A DNA stretch of 64,000 nt from Geodermatophilus bullaregiensis (GTDB lineage: Bacteria; Actinomycetota; Actinomycetes; Mycobacteriales; Geodermatophilaceae). The stretch lies in NCBI RefSeq assembly GCF_016907675.1, contig NZ_JAFBCJ010000001.1, positions 3,906,001-3,970,000 of the forward strand, given 5' to 3'. Positions 45,970-54,218 of the stretch are shown here, one piece after another; the stretch's first letter is position 1; every line of letters begins with the position of its first letter. The position numbers and the translations under genes are program-made. The notes below the pieces were generated by a model. It was not told where the DNA came from. It searched no databases and saw only the letters and a program-made list of their open reading frames with translations.

Positions 45970-46401
45970 GTGGACACCTGGGTGATCGTCCTCATCGTCG
46001 TCGTCGCACTCGTCCTGCTGGCACTGCTCGGCCTCGCGCTGGCCAAGCGCAGCCGCGTGGCCGGTGCCCGCCGCCGCGAGCAGCAGCGGGCCCAGGCGCG
46101 CGAGCACCTCGAGGAGGCACGGCTGCGGGGGGCGCAGGCCGAGAAGGAGCAGGCGCTGGCCGAGGAGCAGGCCGCTCGCGCCCGCCGCGAGCGGGCCGAG
46201 GTCGAGGAGCGCACCCGCCTGGCCGAGCAGGAGGCCCGCCAGCGCGCGGCCTCCGCGCAGGAGCACGCCTCGGCCGCCGAGCGGCTGCGCGCCGAGGCCG
46301 AGAAGGTGGCTCCCGGCCTGGCCGACGGGCACGGCACCCGGAACGCCGACGGGCGCGCGCCGGTGGCCGACGACGGCCCCGGGGGTGCCACCCGCCGCTG
46401 A
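45970..46401 (+). CDS. Membrane-anchored coiled-coil protein
   Basis: A 143-residue protein of unknown function. One N-terminal helix (WVIVLIVVVALVLLALLGLA) anchors it, and a long charged coiled coil follows (about residues 28-115, repeats such as QQRAQAREHLEEARLRGAQA), ending in a polar tail. The layout resembles small actinobacterial proteins of the cell envelope. AAGGGGAG precedes GTG 45970. It follows the L,D-transpeptidase in the same direction and could be cotranscribed, though nothing shows that they act together. Confidence 0.7.
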   Translation: MDTWVIVLIVVVALVLLALLGLALAKRSRVAGARRREQQRAQAREHLEEARLRGAQAEKEQALAEEQAARARRERAEVEERTRLAEQEARQRAASAQEHASAAERLRAEAEKVAPGLADGHGTRNADGRAPVADDGPGGATRR

Positions 46402-46512
46402 CGGCGGTGCGCTCCCGCTGACGGCGGTCCCCTCCGCTCAGTTCCGCCGCCCAGCCCGGTCTGTCCTCGGAGGAGGGGGCCGCGCCGGTCCCCGGGACGA
46501 CCGGGAGGGACC

Positions 46513-47595
46513 GTGGCCGACCTGCTCGCCATCGGCACGCGCAAGGGGCTGTGGCTGGCCCGCAGCGGCGACGACCGCCGCACCTGGACGCTCGACGGCC
46601 CGCACCTGCTCGCCCAGGAGGTGGCCGCGGTCGGCGTCGACGTCCGCGGGCCGGTGCCGCGCGTGCTGGCCGGCGTCCAGTACGGCCACTGGGGACCGAC
46701 CGTCACCTGGTCCGACGACCTGGGCCGCACCTGGTCGGAGACCGACGAGGGCGCCATCCGGTTCCCCGCCGACACCGGGGCCGCGCTGGCCCGCGTCTGG
46801 CAGCTGCGGCCCGACACCGCGGAGCGGCCCGGCGTCGTCTGGGCCGGGTGCGAGCCGCACTCGCTGTGGCGCAGCGACGACGGCGGCCGCACGTTCGCGC
46901 TGGTTCGCGGCCTGTGGGACCACCCGCACCGGCCGACCTGGGCCCCGGGCGCCGGCGGCGGGGCCGTGCACACCGTGCTGCCGCACCCGACCGGGGAGCG
47001 GGTCACGGTCGCGATGAGCACCGGCGGCGTCTACGTCAGCGATGACGGCGGGGAGAAGTGGGAGCCGCGCAACTCCGGGATCAGCGCCGTCTTCCTGCCC
47101 GAGCCGGCGCCCGAGTACGGCCAGTGCGTGCACAAGGTGGCCGCCGACGCGGGCGACCCGGACCGCTTCTACGCGCAGAACCACTTCGGCGTCTTCCGCA
47201 CCGACGACGCCGGCGGCTCGTGGACGTCGATCGCCGGCGGGCTGCCCGCCGACTTCGGCTTCCCCGTCGTCGCCTCGCCCCGGACGCCGGGCACGGCCTG
47301 GGTGGTGCCCCTGGTCGCCGACGCCGAGCGGGTGCCACCCGGCGGGCGGCTGCGCGTGCAGCGCACCCGCGACGCCGGCGCGACGTGGACCGAGCTCGGC
47401 GCCGGCCTGCCCGACGCCTCGTGGACCGCCGTGCTGCGCGACGCCGCCTGCGTCGACGAGGCCGACCCGACCGGCGTCTACGTGGGCACCCGGGACGGGT
47501 GCGTGTACGCCAGCGCCGACGAGGGCGACACGTTCACGCTCGTGGCCGCCCACCTGCCCGACGTCCTGTGTGTGCGCGCGGCGCGGCTGCCGTGA
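46513..47595 (+). CDS. BNR-repeat (sialidase-like beta-propeller) protein
   Basis: A 360-residue soluble protein made of propeller blades with Asp-box motifs (SDDLGRTWSET, SDDGGRTFALV, SDDGGEKWEPR, TDDAGGSWTSI, TRDAGATWTEL, SADEGDTFTLV). The fold is that of sialidases and photosystem-II-assembly-like propellers, but sialidase catalytic arginines cannot be identified by eye and there is no signal peptide, so it is probably a cytoplasmic protein of unknown role. GGGAGG precedes GTG 46513. The next gene overlaps it by 4 bases (GTGA), so the two proteins are tightly linked. Confidence 0.82.
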   Translation: MADLLAIGTRKGLWLARSGDDRRTWTLDGPHLLAQEVAAVGVDVRGPVPRVLAGVQYGHWGPTVTWSDDLGRTWSETDEGAIRFPADTGAALARVWQLRPDTAERPGVVWAGCEPHSLWRSDDGGRTFALVRGLWDHPHRPTWAPGAGGGAVHTVLPHPTGERVTVAMSTGGVYVSDDGGEKWEPRNSGISAVFLPEPAPEYGQCVHKVAADAGDPDRFYAQNHFGVFRTDDAGGSWTSIAGGLPADFGFPVVASPRTPGTAWVVPLVADAERVPPGGRLRVQRTRDAGATWTELGAGLPDASWTAVLRDAACVDEADPTGVYVGTRDGCVYASADEGDTFTLVAAHLPDVLCVRAARLP

Positions 47596-47879
47596 CCGGC
47601 GGGGTGGAGGTGCTGCTGCCCGGCGTGCTGGCCGACCTGGCCGGTGGCCTCCGGCGGCTGGAGGTGCGCCCGGCCGAGGCGACGCTGGCCGGGCTGCTCG
47701 ATGCCCTGGGCGCCGAGCACCCGGTCCTCGAGCGCCGGATCCGGGACGAGGCCGGGGCGCTGCGCCGGTTCGTCAACGTCTACGTCGACGGCGAGGACGT
47801 CCGCTTCACCGGGGGCCTGGCGGCCGCGGTGCCCGGCGGCGCGGTGGTGCAGGTGCTGCCCTCGGTCGCCGGCGGCTGA
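47592..47879 (+). CDS. MoaD/ThiS-family ubiquitin-like protein
   Basis: A 95-residue beta-grasp protein ending in Gly-Gly (PSVAGG), the terminus that is adenylated and thiocarboxylated in sulfur carriers MoaD and ThiS. FVNVYVDGEDVRFTGGLAAA and GAVVQVLP are the conserved strands. No molybdopterin or thiamin genes are nearby; instead it overlaps the BNR-repeat gene. It may be a carrier for another sulfur-transfer reaction or a protein tag. I have the impression this pairing recurs in actinobacteria, but could not check. Confidence 0.85.
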   Translation: MTGGVEVLLPGVLADLAGGLRRLEVRPAEATLAGLLDALGAEHPVLERRIRDEAGALRRFVNVYVDGEDVRFTGGLAAAVPGGAVVQVLPSVAGG

Positions 47880-47891
47880 CCCGGGGCGGCG

Positions 47892-48137
47892 TCAGAGGAG
47901 CGCGAGCGTGGTGCACTCCGGGCAGAGCTGGTCGGCCTCGTGGTCCTCCGGCGGCCACTGGGTCTGCTCGTCGACCGCGACGTAGGCGCCGCACAGCGAC
48001 TTGCGGCTGCGGCCGTTGACCCGGCCGATCGTGGCGTGCGCCGGGCCGATCTGGCGGGGCTGGAGGCCGTCGGGGCTACCGACCGAGCCGACCATCACGA
48101 CCGCGTGCGCGGTCCCGTAGGAGTAGGCAGTGGTCAT
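47892..48137 (-). CDS. Small protein with paired cysteines
   Basis: An 81-residue protein that I do not recognise (MTTAYSYGTAHAVVMVGSVG). The C-terminal half has Cys in KSLCGAYVAV and a CPEC near the end (DQLCPECTTLALL), which could bind a metal as a partial zinc ribbon or form a redox pair. ATG 48137 gives the compact form. It converges on the MoaD-like gene with 12 bases between the stops. Confidence 0.6.
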   Translation of the reverse strand: MTTAYSYGTAHAVVMVGSVGSPDGLQPRQIGPAHATIGRVNGRSRKSLCGAYVAVDEQTQWPPEDHEADQLCPECTTLALL

Positions 48138-48444
48138 GGCGCCAGGGTCCGAGCCCGCGCGGGGCCCGGCCAGCACCTGCCGGCGCGTGTCCGGCGCACC
48201 CGACCCAACCGTCCCACCCGGCACGGGGGCACGGCTGCGGGTGGTCACCAGGCGGGCCGCGGACCCGTGCTGACCCGCGCCGAGTGGGCGTCGATCCCCG
48301 GGACGGAGCCGGACGGCGTGTCGGCGGGCCCGGGCGTGCACGAGCCCGCGGCGGTACGCCCTCGGCGGACGGGTGGGGGACGGCCGCCGGACCCCGGGCA
48401 CGATGGCGGGACGAGGGCCGGGACGGCGGCGGGGAGGGGGCACG

Positions 48445-49740
48445 GTGGCGCGGATGCCGACGGCTCTGGCGCCGCTGCGCTCCCCGGCCTACCGCCGCCT
48501 CGCACTGTCCCTGGGCCTGTCCCTGGTGGCCAACGGCGCGTGGGCGGTCACCGCCGTCTGGCAGGTGGTGGCGCTCGGTGGCGGCCCGGCGGAGCTCTCG
48601 CTGGTCAGCGGCCTGTCCGCGGCCGGGACGCTGGCGGTGGCCCTGCCCGGCGGGGTGCTGGCCGACCGGGTGCCCCAGCGGCACCTGCTGCTCGCGGTCA
48701 CGCTGCTGTCGGCGGTGCCGGTGGCCGCGGCCGGCGTCCTGTCGCTGGCCGGAGCGCTGCCGCTGCCGCTGCTCGCCGTCGTCGGGCTGCTCGGGGGCGT
48801 CGCCCTGGGGCTGCACTACCCGGCCTACTCCGCGCTGGTGCCGGCGCTGCTGCCGGAGGGGGAGCTGCTGGCGGCCAACGGGCTCGAGGGGGCGCTGCGC
48901 CCGGCGCTGTACCAGGTGGCCGGCCCGACCGCGGCCGGGCTGCTGGTCGCCGCGGCGTCCCCGGGCGCCGCCCTGCTGGCCACCGCGACCGCCTCCTTCG
49001 GCGCCACGCTCTGCGTCCTCGGGCTGCCCGTGCTGCCGGTGCGGCGGGAAGCGGGGCACGGGCACCCCGCCCGGGCGCTGCTGGCCGACCTGCGCGAGGG
49101 GTGCGGCTACCTGCTGCGCACCCGCTGGCTGCTGGCCACGCTGCTGTTCGGCTCCCTGATGCTGCTGCTGACCACCGGGCCGCTGCAGGTGCTCGCGCCC
49201 TTCGCGATCCGCGACCGCGCCGGGGGAGGGCCGGTCGAGCACGCGCTGGTGCTGGCCGCCTTCGGCGTCGGGGGAGCGCTCAGCTCGCTGGCCGTCGCCT
49301 CTCGGCCGCTGCCCCGGCGCTACCTGTCGGTGATGACGCTGCTGTGGGCGCTCGGGTGCCTGCCGCTGGCGGTGTTCGGCACGGCCACCCGGGTGGAGGT
49401 CATGGTCGCCGCCGGACTGGTCGCCGGCGCCGGCATCCACGGCGGCATGGTCATCTGGGGCACGCTGCTGCAGCGCCGGGTGCCGGGCGCCCTGCTCGGG
49501 CGGGTGTCCAGCCTCGACTTCGTCCTCTCGGGCGCGCTCGTGCCGGTGTCGGTGGCCGTCGCCGGGCTGCTCAGCGAGGGACTCGGGCTGACCGCGACCT
49601 TCCTCGTCGCCGGTCTCGCCCCGCCGGTGCTGGCTGTCGTCCTGCTGCTGGCCGCCCGGCTGCCGGCCGACGAGCGCGCGCACCCGCTGGACCGGCCGGC
49701 CGTGCCCGCTCAGGCCAGCGGCACCAGCCCCGACTCGTAG
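48445..49740 (+). CDS. MFS exporter, EntS-like
   Basis: A 431-residue major facilitator of the MFS_3/EntS style: about twelve helices, motif-A loop LPGGVLADRVPQRHLLLAVT, then GLHYPAYSALVPALLPEGEL, which is characteristic of this group. Relatives export siderophores or drugs. GTG 48445 follows GGAGGGGG at proper spacing; ATG 48454 is possible. Its 3' end overlaps the convergent response-regulator gene by 31 bases. Confidence 0.85.
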   Translation: MARMPTALAPLRSPAYRRLALSLGLSLVANGAWAVTAVWQVVALGGGPAELSLVSGLSAAGTLAVALPGGVLADRVPQRHLLLAVTLLSAVPVAAAGVLSLAGALPLPLLAVVGLLGGVALGLHYPAYSALVPALLPEGELLAANGLEGALRPALYQVAGPTAAGLLVAAASPGAALLATATASFGATLCVLGLPVLPVRREAGHGHPARALLADLREGCGYLLRTRWLLATLLFGSLMLLLTTGPLQVLAPFAIRDRAGGGPVEHALVLAAFGVGGALSSLAVASRPLPRRYLSVMTLLWALGCLPLAVFGTATRVEVMVAAGLVAGAGIHGGMVIWGTLLQRRVPGALLGRVSSLDFVLSGALVPVSVAVAGLLSEGLGLTATFLVAGLAPPVLAVVLLLAARLPADERAHPLDRPAVPAQASGTSPDS

Positions 49741-50360
49741 GCGGTGATGACCGCCTGCGTGCGGTCCCGGGCGCCGAGCTTGCGCAGCAGGCTGCTCACG
49801 TGGGTCTTCACCGTCTGCAGGCCCAGGTACAGCTCGCCGGCGATCTCGCCGTTGGACAGCCCCCGCGCCATGAGCGTGAGGATCTCCCGCTCCCGCGCGG
49901 TCAGGACGGCCGGCGCGCGGCCGCCGCGGGCGCGCACCGGCGCGTGGCGGGCGGCGAGGGCCCGGATGGCGGCCGGGAAGAGCAGGCTGTCGCCGCGGGC
50001 GACGACGCGGACGGCGTCGACGATCTCGGCCGGGCGCGCCCGCTTGGGCAGGAAGCCGTCGGCGCCGGCGTGCAGCGCCGGGTAGACGTTCTCGTCGTCG
50101 CCGAAGGTGGTGACCACGAGCACCCGCGGCGGCTCGTCGAGCCGGCGCCGCAGGTCGCGGGTGGCCTGGATGCCGTCGACCAGCGGTATGCGGATGTCCA
50201 TGACGACGACGTCCGGGCGCAGCGAGGCGGTCAGCGGGACCACGACCGCCCCGTCGGCCGCCTCGCCGACGACCTCGATGTCGTCGCGGGCGTCGAGGAT
50301 GGCCCGCAGCCCGCCGCGGACCAGCTCCTCGTCGTCGACGAGCAGCACCCGGATCGTCAC
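49710..50360 (-). CDS. NarL/FixJ-family response regulator
   Basis: A 216-residue regulator. The receiver has the acidic pair in LLVDDEELVRGG, phosphoacceptor Asp55 in VVMDIRIPLVDG and a Lys in FLPKRARP. The C-terminal LuxR-type helix-turn-helix contains LTAREREILTLMARGLSNGE and LGLQTVKTHVSSLLRKLG. It overlaps the kinase gene by 4 bases. The ABC exporter at 51597 is divergent from the pair, the usual layout for a two-component system controlling an exporter. Confidence 0.94.
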   Translation of the reverse strand: MTIRVLLVDDEELVRGGLRAILDARDDIEVVGEAADGAVVVPLTASLRPDVVVMDIRIPLVDGIQATRDLRRRLDEPPRVLVVTTFGDDENVYPALHAGADGFLPKRARPAEIVDAVRVVARGDSLLFPAAIRALAARHAPVRARGGRAPAVLTAREREILTLMARGLSNGEIAGELYLGLQTVKTHVSSLLRKLGARDRTQAVITAYESGLVPLA

Positions 50361-51487
50361 GCCGGCCCGGCCAGGGGCAGCCGGACGGCGACCCGCCAGC
50401 CGCCGTCCACGGGGCCGGCCGAGGCGGTCCCGCCGAGCACGGCGGCCCGTGCGCGCAGGCCGGCCACCCCGCTGCCGCTCCCGGCCGAGGCCGGCGCGGG
50501 CACGGGCACGGGGTTGCGGACGTCGAGTTCCAGCGCGTCGGGGTGCACCTCGACCCGCAGCGCGACGGGCACCGGGCCGGCCTGCCGCAGCGCGTTGGTG
50601 AGGGCCTCCTGGGCGATGCGGTAGGCCTCGCGGGAGACCAGCGGCGGCAGACCGGCCACCGGCCCCTCGACCCGGAGGTCGACGTCGGCGCCGGCGGCCC
50701 GCGCGGCGCCCACGAGCCGGTCGACGTCGGCCAGCGTCGGTGCGTCCGGGGGCGGGGCGCCGTCCCGGAGCAGCGCGAGCACGCGGTCGAGGTCGGCGGC
50801 GGCCTGCCGGGCGCGGTCCTCGACGGCGGCGAGGGCGGCGTCGACGAACGCCGGGTCGCGGCCGGCCACCTCCCGGGCGGCGCCGGCCTGCAGCAGCGTG
50901 ACGGTGAGCGCGTGGCCGATCGAGTCGTGCAGCTCGGCGGCCAGGCGGGTGCGCTCCAGCAGCCGCCCGGTGCGCGCCTCCTGTGCCCGCAGCCGCTCGG
51001 CGAGCGACGGGTGCAGCAGCCGCCGGGCCGCCGCCGCCGCGAGCGCGCCGAGGCCGGCGAGGACGAGGACCAGGCACGGCAGGACGGCGGCGGCCGCGGG
51101 CGCCCACGCCCAGGACGGCAGCCGGCCCGGCAGCAGGGACACCGCCCCGGCGACGGCGAGGGAGGCGAGCACGCCCAGCTCCACGCGGACGCACAGCCAC
51201 AGCAGCAGCCGGCCGCGGTCGGACCACGTGCACGACGGCTCGACGGTCACCTCGTCGTCGCCCGGCAGCAGCAGCGCCCGCGCCTGCACGCCCTCGCTGC
51301 GGCGCACCACCGGCACGCAGGCCAGCACCGCCAGCGCCGGCAGGGGCGCGAGGAACAGGCCGGCCAGCGTCCGGGGCGACGCATCGGGCAGCCCCGGCCA
51401 CACCATCGCGCAGGCCACGGCGAACCACGCGCCGAGGGCCAGGTGCAGCACCCGCGACCAGGTTCCCCGCCGGAGCACGCTGCGCAC
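50357..51487 (-). CDS. Sensor histidine kinase, DesK/NarL-type
   Basis: A 376-residue kinase with about four membrane helices (residues 12-165), a phosphoacceptor segment LERTRLAAELHDSIGHALTV with His187, and a HATPase domain (QEALTNALRQAGPV). In the ATP lid the usual DxGxG is replaced by VRNPVPVPAP followed by GSGSGVAGLRARA, a variant common in this actinobacterial subgroup. GTG 51487 is supported by GAGAGGA 8 bases upstream. Because it is divergent from an ABC exporter, it may sense a toxic compound such as a cell-wall antibiotic. Confidence 0.9.
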   Translation of the reverse strand: MRSVLRRGTWSRVLHLALGAWFAVACAMVWPGLPDASPRTLAGLFLAPLPALAVLACVPVVRRSEGVQARALLLPGDDEVTVEPSCTWSDRGRLLLWLCVRVELGVLASLAVAGAVSLLPGRLPSWAWAPAAAAVLPCLVLVLAGLGALAAAAARRLLHPSLAERLRAQEARTGRLLERTRLAAELHDSIGHALTVTLLQAGAAREVAGRDPAFVDAALAAVEDRARQAAADLDRVLALLRDGAPPPDAPTLADVDRLVGAARAAGADVDLRVEGPVAGLPPLVSREAYRIAQEALTNALRQAGPVPVALRVEVHPDALELDVRNPVPVPAPASAGSGSGVAGLRARAAVLGGTASAGPVDGGWRVAVRLPLAGPA

Positions 51488-51596
51488 GGTCCGATCCTCT
51501 CGTGCCCCGGTCGCCGCGGACCTCCCGCTGGAGAGGGAGACGGCCGGACCCCGCGGGGGAGGCGCGCGGGCGGCGCCGCCCGCGAGCGTGGGCGCC

Positions 51597-52511
51597 ATGA
51601 GATCCCGGAACGAGCCCGTGGTCCAGGTCCGCGGACTGGGCAAGCGGTACGGCGACGCGGTGGCCGTGGACGACCTGACCTTCGACGTGCACCCGGGCTT
51701 GGTGACCGCCTTCCTCGGCCGCAACGGCGCCGGCAAGTCGACCACGCTGCGGATGGTGCTCGGCCTGGACCGGCCCACCAGCGGCAGCGCGCACGTCGGC
51801 GGGCGCCCGTACGCCGACCTCCCCGCGCCGCTGCGCACGGTGGGCTCCCTGCTCGACAGCGCCGCGGCCCACCCCGGCCGGACCGCCCGCGACCACCTGC
51901 GCTGGCTGGCCGCCAGCAACCGCATCCCCGCCCGCCGGGTCGCCGAGGTGCTCGACCTGGTCGACCTCGCCGCGGTGGCCGGCCGCCGGGTCCGGGGCCT
52001 CTCCCTCGGCATGCGCCAGCGGCTGGGCATCGCCGCCGCGCTCCTGGGCGACCCGCCGGTGCTGCTGCTCGACGAGCCGACGAACGGCCTGGACGCCGAG
52101 GGCATCCGCTGGCTGCGCACGTCCCTGCGCGACCTGGCCCGGGAGGGGCGCACCGTCCTGGTCTCCAGCCACCTCATGGGCGAGGTGGCGCTCACCGCCG
52201 ACCACCTGCTCGTCATCGACCGCGGCCGGCTGCTCGCCGACACGCCGCTGCGCGAGCTCCTCGCCGGCTCCGCCGGGCACCTCCTGCGCGTCCGCAGTCC
52301 CCGGGCCGGGCGGCTGCACGACCTGCTGGCCGCCGACGGCGCGACCGTCACCACCGGGGACGACGGGGTACTGCTCGTCTCCGGCCTGCCCGCGGAGCGC
52401 GTCAGCGCGGTCGCCGCCGGATCCGGCCTGCCGCTGCTGGAGCTCACCGCCGTCGAGCGGTCCCTGGAGGACGCCTTCCTCGCCCTGACCGCCGCGGGGG
52501 GTACCGCGTGA
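51597..52511 (+). CDS. ABC exporter ATP-binding subunit (paralogue)
   Basis: A 304-residue BcrA-like ATPase: Walker A GRNGAGKST (Arg in place of the Pro usual in relatives), signature LSLGMRQRLGIA, Walker B VLLLDEPTNGLD, switch His in VSSHLMGEV. The C-terminal extension ends ELTAVERSLEDAFLALTAAG. It is a clear paralogue of the ATPase at 14666. It works with the permease that overlaps it by 4 bases. The divergent two-component system probably controls it. Confidence 0.93.
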   Translation: MRSRNEPVVQVRGLGKRYGDAVAVDDLTFDVHPGLVTAFLGRNGAGKSTTLRMVLGLDRPTSGSAHVGGRPYADLPAPLRTVGSLLDSAAAHPGRTARDHLRWLAASNRIPARRVAEVLDLVDLAAVAGRRVRGLSLGMRQRLGIAAALLGDPPVLLLDEPTNGLDAEGIRWLRTSLRDLAREGRTVLVSSHLMGEVALTADHLLVIDRGRLLADTPLRELLAGSAGHLLRVRSPRAGRLHDLLAADGATVTTGDDGVLLVSGLPAERVSAVAAGSGLPLLELTAVERSLEDAFLALTAAGGTA

Positions 52512-53257
52512 CCACCGTCGTCCCGGCCCTGCGCGCCGAGTGGCTCAAGGCCACCACCCTCCGGTCGACGTGGGCCTGCCTGCTGGCCTACGCGGTCACC
52601 GTCTTCGGCGTGAGCGTCGGCGCCGTGGCCGCGATCGGCCGGTCGCAGGCGGCCCAGGCCGACTACGACCCCGCGGTGCTCGCCTACTACGGCCTGAACT
52701 TCGGGCACGTCGCGGTGATCGTGTTCGCCGTGCTGCTGACCGCGGGCGAGTACGGGCAGCACACCGTGCACACCTCGCTCACCGCCGTCCCGCGCCGTGG
52801 CGTCTTCCTCGCCGCCCAGTTCGGCGTCGGCGCCGGGCTGGTGCTGCTCACCGCGGCGGGGACCGCGGTCGCCACCTTCCTGACCACCCAGGCGCTGCTG
52901 GGGCCGGCGGGGATCACGCTGGCCGCGCCGGGGGCGGTCCGCTCGCTGGTCGCGGCCGTCGTCCAGCCGACGATCCTGGCCGTGTCCTGCATGGCCGTCG
53001 GGGTGCTCATGCGCGACCAGTCCGGGGCGCTGAGCCTGTTGGTGCCCTTCTTCCTCGTCTCGCCGGTCATCGAACTGGTCCCCGTGCTGCAGGACGCCGT
53101 CCAGTTCCTGCCCGACCGTGCCGGCGCCGTCGCCATCCGGACGTACGGGCGTCCGGTCGACCTCTTCGGCCCGGTGACCGGGCTGGGGATCTGCGTGCTC
53201 TGGGCGGGCGCCGCCGTGCTCGTCGCGCGGTGGGCCCTGCAGCGCCGGGACGCCTGA
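52508..53257 (+). CDS. ABC-2 type exporter permease (paralogue)
   Basis: A 249-residue permease with six predicted helices. It starts with the AEWLKATTLRSTWACLLAY segment seen in its paralogue at 13851, and keeps the GEYGQHTVHTSLTAVPRRGV loop. It shares a GTGA overlap with the ATPase gene. Transport substrate is unknown; the linked two-component system suggests export of a harmful compound. Confidence 0.9.
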   Translation: MTTVVPALRAEWLKATTLRSTWACLLAYAVTVFGVSVGAVAAIGRSQAAQADYDPAVLAYYGLNFGHVAVIVFAVLLTAGEYGQHTVHTSLTAVPRRGVFLAAQFGVGAGLVLLTAAGTAVATFLTTQALLGPAGITLAAPGAVRSLVAAVVQPTILAVSCMAVGVLMRDQSGALSLLVPFFLVSPVIELVPVLQDAVQFLPDRAGAVAIRTYGRPVDLFGPVTGLGICVLWAGAAVLVARWALQRRDA

Positions 53258-53354
53258 CCGCCGGCAGGACGAGGGGCGAACTCCTTGCCCGCTCCCGGCT
53301 CGGCGAGCAGGCTGTGACCAGGACACGGGCCGGGGACTGCGCCGGGAGGCCGCC

Positions 53355-53555
53355 GTGGAAGCTCACGTCGGGGACAGGATCGTCATCCGTTCCACCCACC
53401 AGGGGGAGCCGGAGCGCACCGGGGTGGTCCTCGAGTGCCACGAACCCGACGGGGGGCCGCCGTACCGGGTGCGGTGGGAGCCCGACGGGCACACCGGGCT
53501 CTTCTACCCGGCCGGGACGGCGGTCGTCGTGGAGCCGGACCCGTCCCGGAGCTGA
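53355..53555 (+). CDS. DUF1918 protein
   Basis: A 66-residue protein with the DUF1918 pattern: VGDRIVIRSTHQGEPERTG followed by VRWEPDGHTGLFYPAGTAVV. The likely fold is a small SH3-like beta-barrel. Its function is unknown, and copies are frequent in actinobacteria. GGGAGG lies upstream of GTG 53355. It stands alone between the ABC permease and the acetyltransferase gene. Confidence 0.88.
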   Translation: MEAHVGDRIVIRSTHQGEPERTGVVLECHEPDGGPPYRVRWEPDGHTGLFYPAGTAVVVEPDPSRS

Positions 53556-53624
53556 GGGACCCCCGAGGGGGTGGCGTTGCCCACGGGGCGGATCGTCCGG
53601 CCGCGGCGGGGCGTTGCACCGGAC

Positions 53625-54218
53625 ATGAGCACCCCGGGGACCGTCGCGCGTGTCCGTACCGCGCCCAGCCCCCTCACCGAGGGAACGCTGCGGGACGGGA
53701 CGGCAGCGCTCATCTGGCCCCTGCTCGACAACGACCACGACCTGCTGCGCGCGGGGTACGCGGAGCTCTCCCCGGCCTCGCGGCAGCGGCGCTTCCTCGC
53801 GCCCGTGCCCGAGCTCTCCGACTCGATGCTGCGGCTGCTGGTCGACGGCGTGGACGGCGTGGACCACCTGGCGCTGCTGCTGACGGTGCTGCCCGAGGGG
53901 GAGCCGGCGCGGCCGGTGGGCGTGGCCCGCCTGGTGCGCTACCCCGACGAGCCCTCGGTGGCCGACGTCGCGGTGACGGTGACCGACGCCTGGCACGGCC
54001 GCGGGGTCGCCACCGCCCTCATGACCGCCCTGCTGGCCCGCCGGCCGGCGGACGTGACCCGGCTCCGGACGACGGTGGCCGCGGACAACCGCGCCTCGCT
54101 GGCGATGCTCGCCCGGCACGGCACGACGACGACGCACCGCGACGGCCCCGGCGTGCTCGTCGTGGAGGTCGGCGACCTGGCTCCGCCGGTCGCGCAGCAG
54201 GAGACCGCGCGGGGCTAG
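53625..54218 (+). CDS. GNAT-family N-acetyltransferase
   Basis: A 197-residue acetyl-CoA-dependent acetyltransferase. VGVARLVRYPDEPSVADVAV is the central strand pair, and DAWHGRGVATALMTALL contains the R-x-x-G-x-A pyrophosphate loop. The N-terminal segment RRFLAPVPELSDSML is typical of GNAT domains that act on protein lysines. ATG 53625 is used; GTG 53571 would add 18 residues and has GAGGGG just upstream. Its stop and the stop of the convergent CoA-transferase overlap in CTAG. Confidence 0.8.
   Translation: MSTPGTVARVRTAPSPLTEGTLRDGTAALIWPLLDNDHDLLRAGYAELSPASRQRRFLAPVPELSDSMLRLLVDGVDGVDHLALLLTVLPEGEPARPVGVARLVRYPDEPSVADVAVTVTDAWHGRGVATALMTALLARRPADVTRLRTTVAADNRASLAMLARHGTTTTHRDGPGVLVVEVGDLAPPVAQQETARG

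Noticed and set aside
50361-52319. Very long minus-strand open frame continuing upstream of the response regulator
   Set aside because: It is antisense to the ABC ATPase gene and overlaps the kinase in another frame. Composition is Arg/Ala/Gly-rich without domains, the usual effect of very high GC content.
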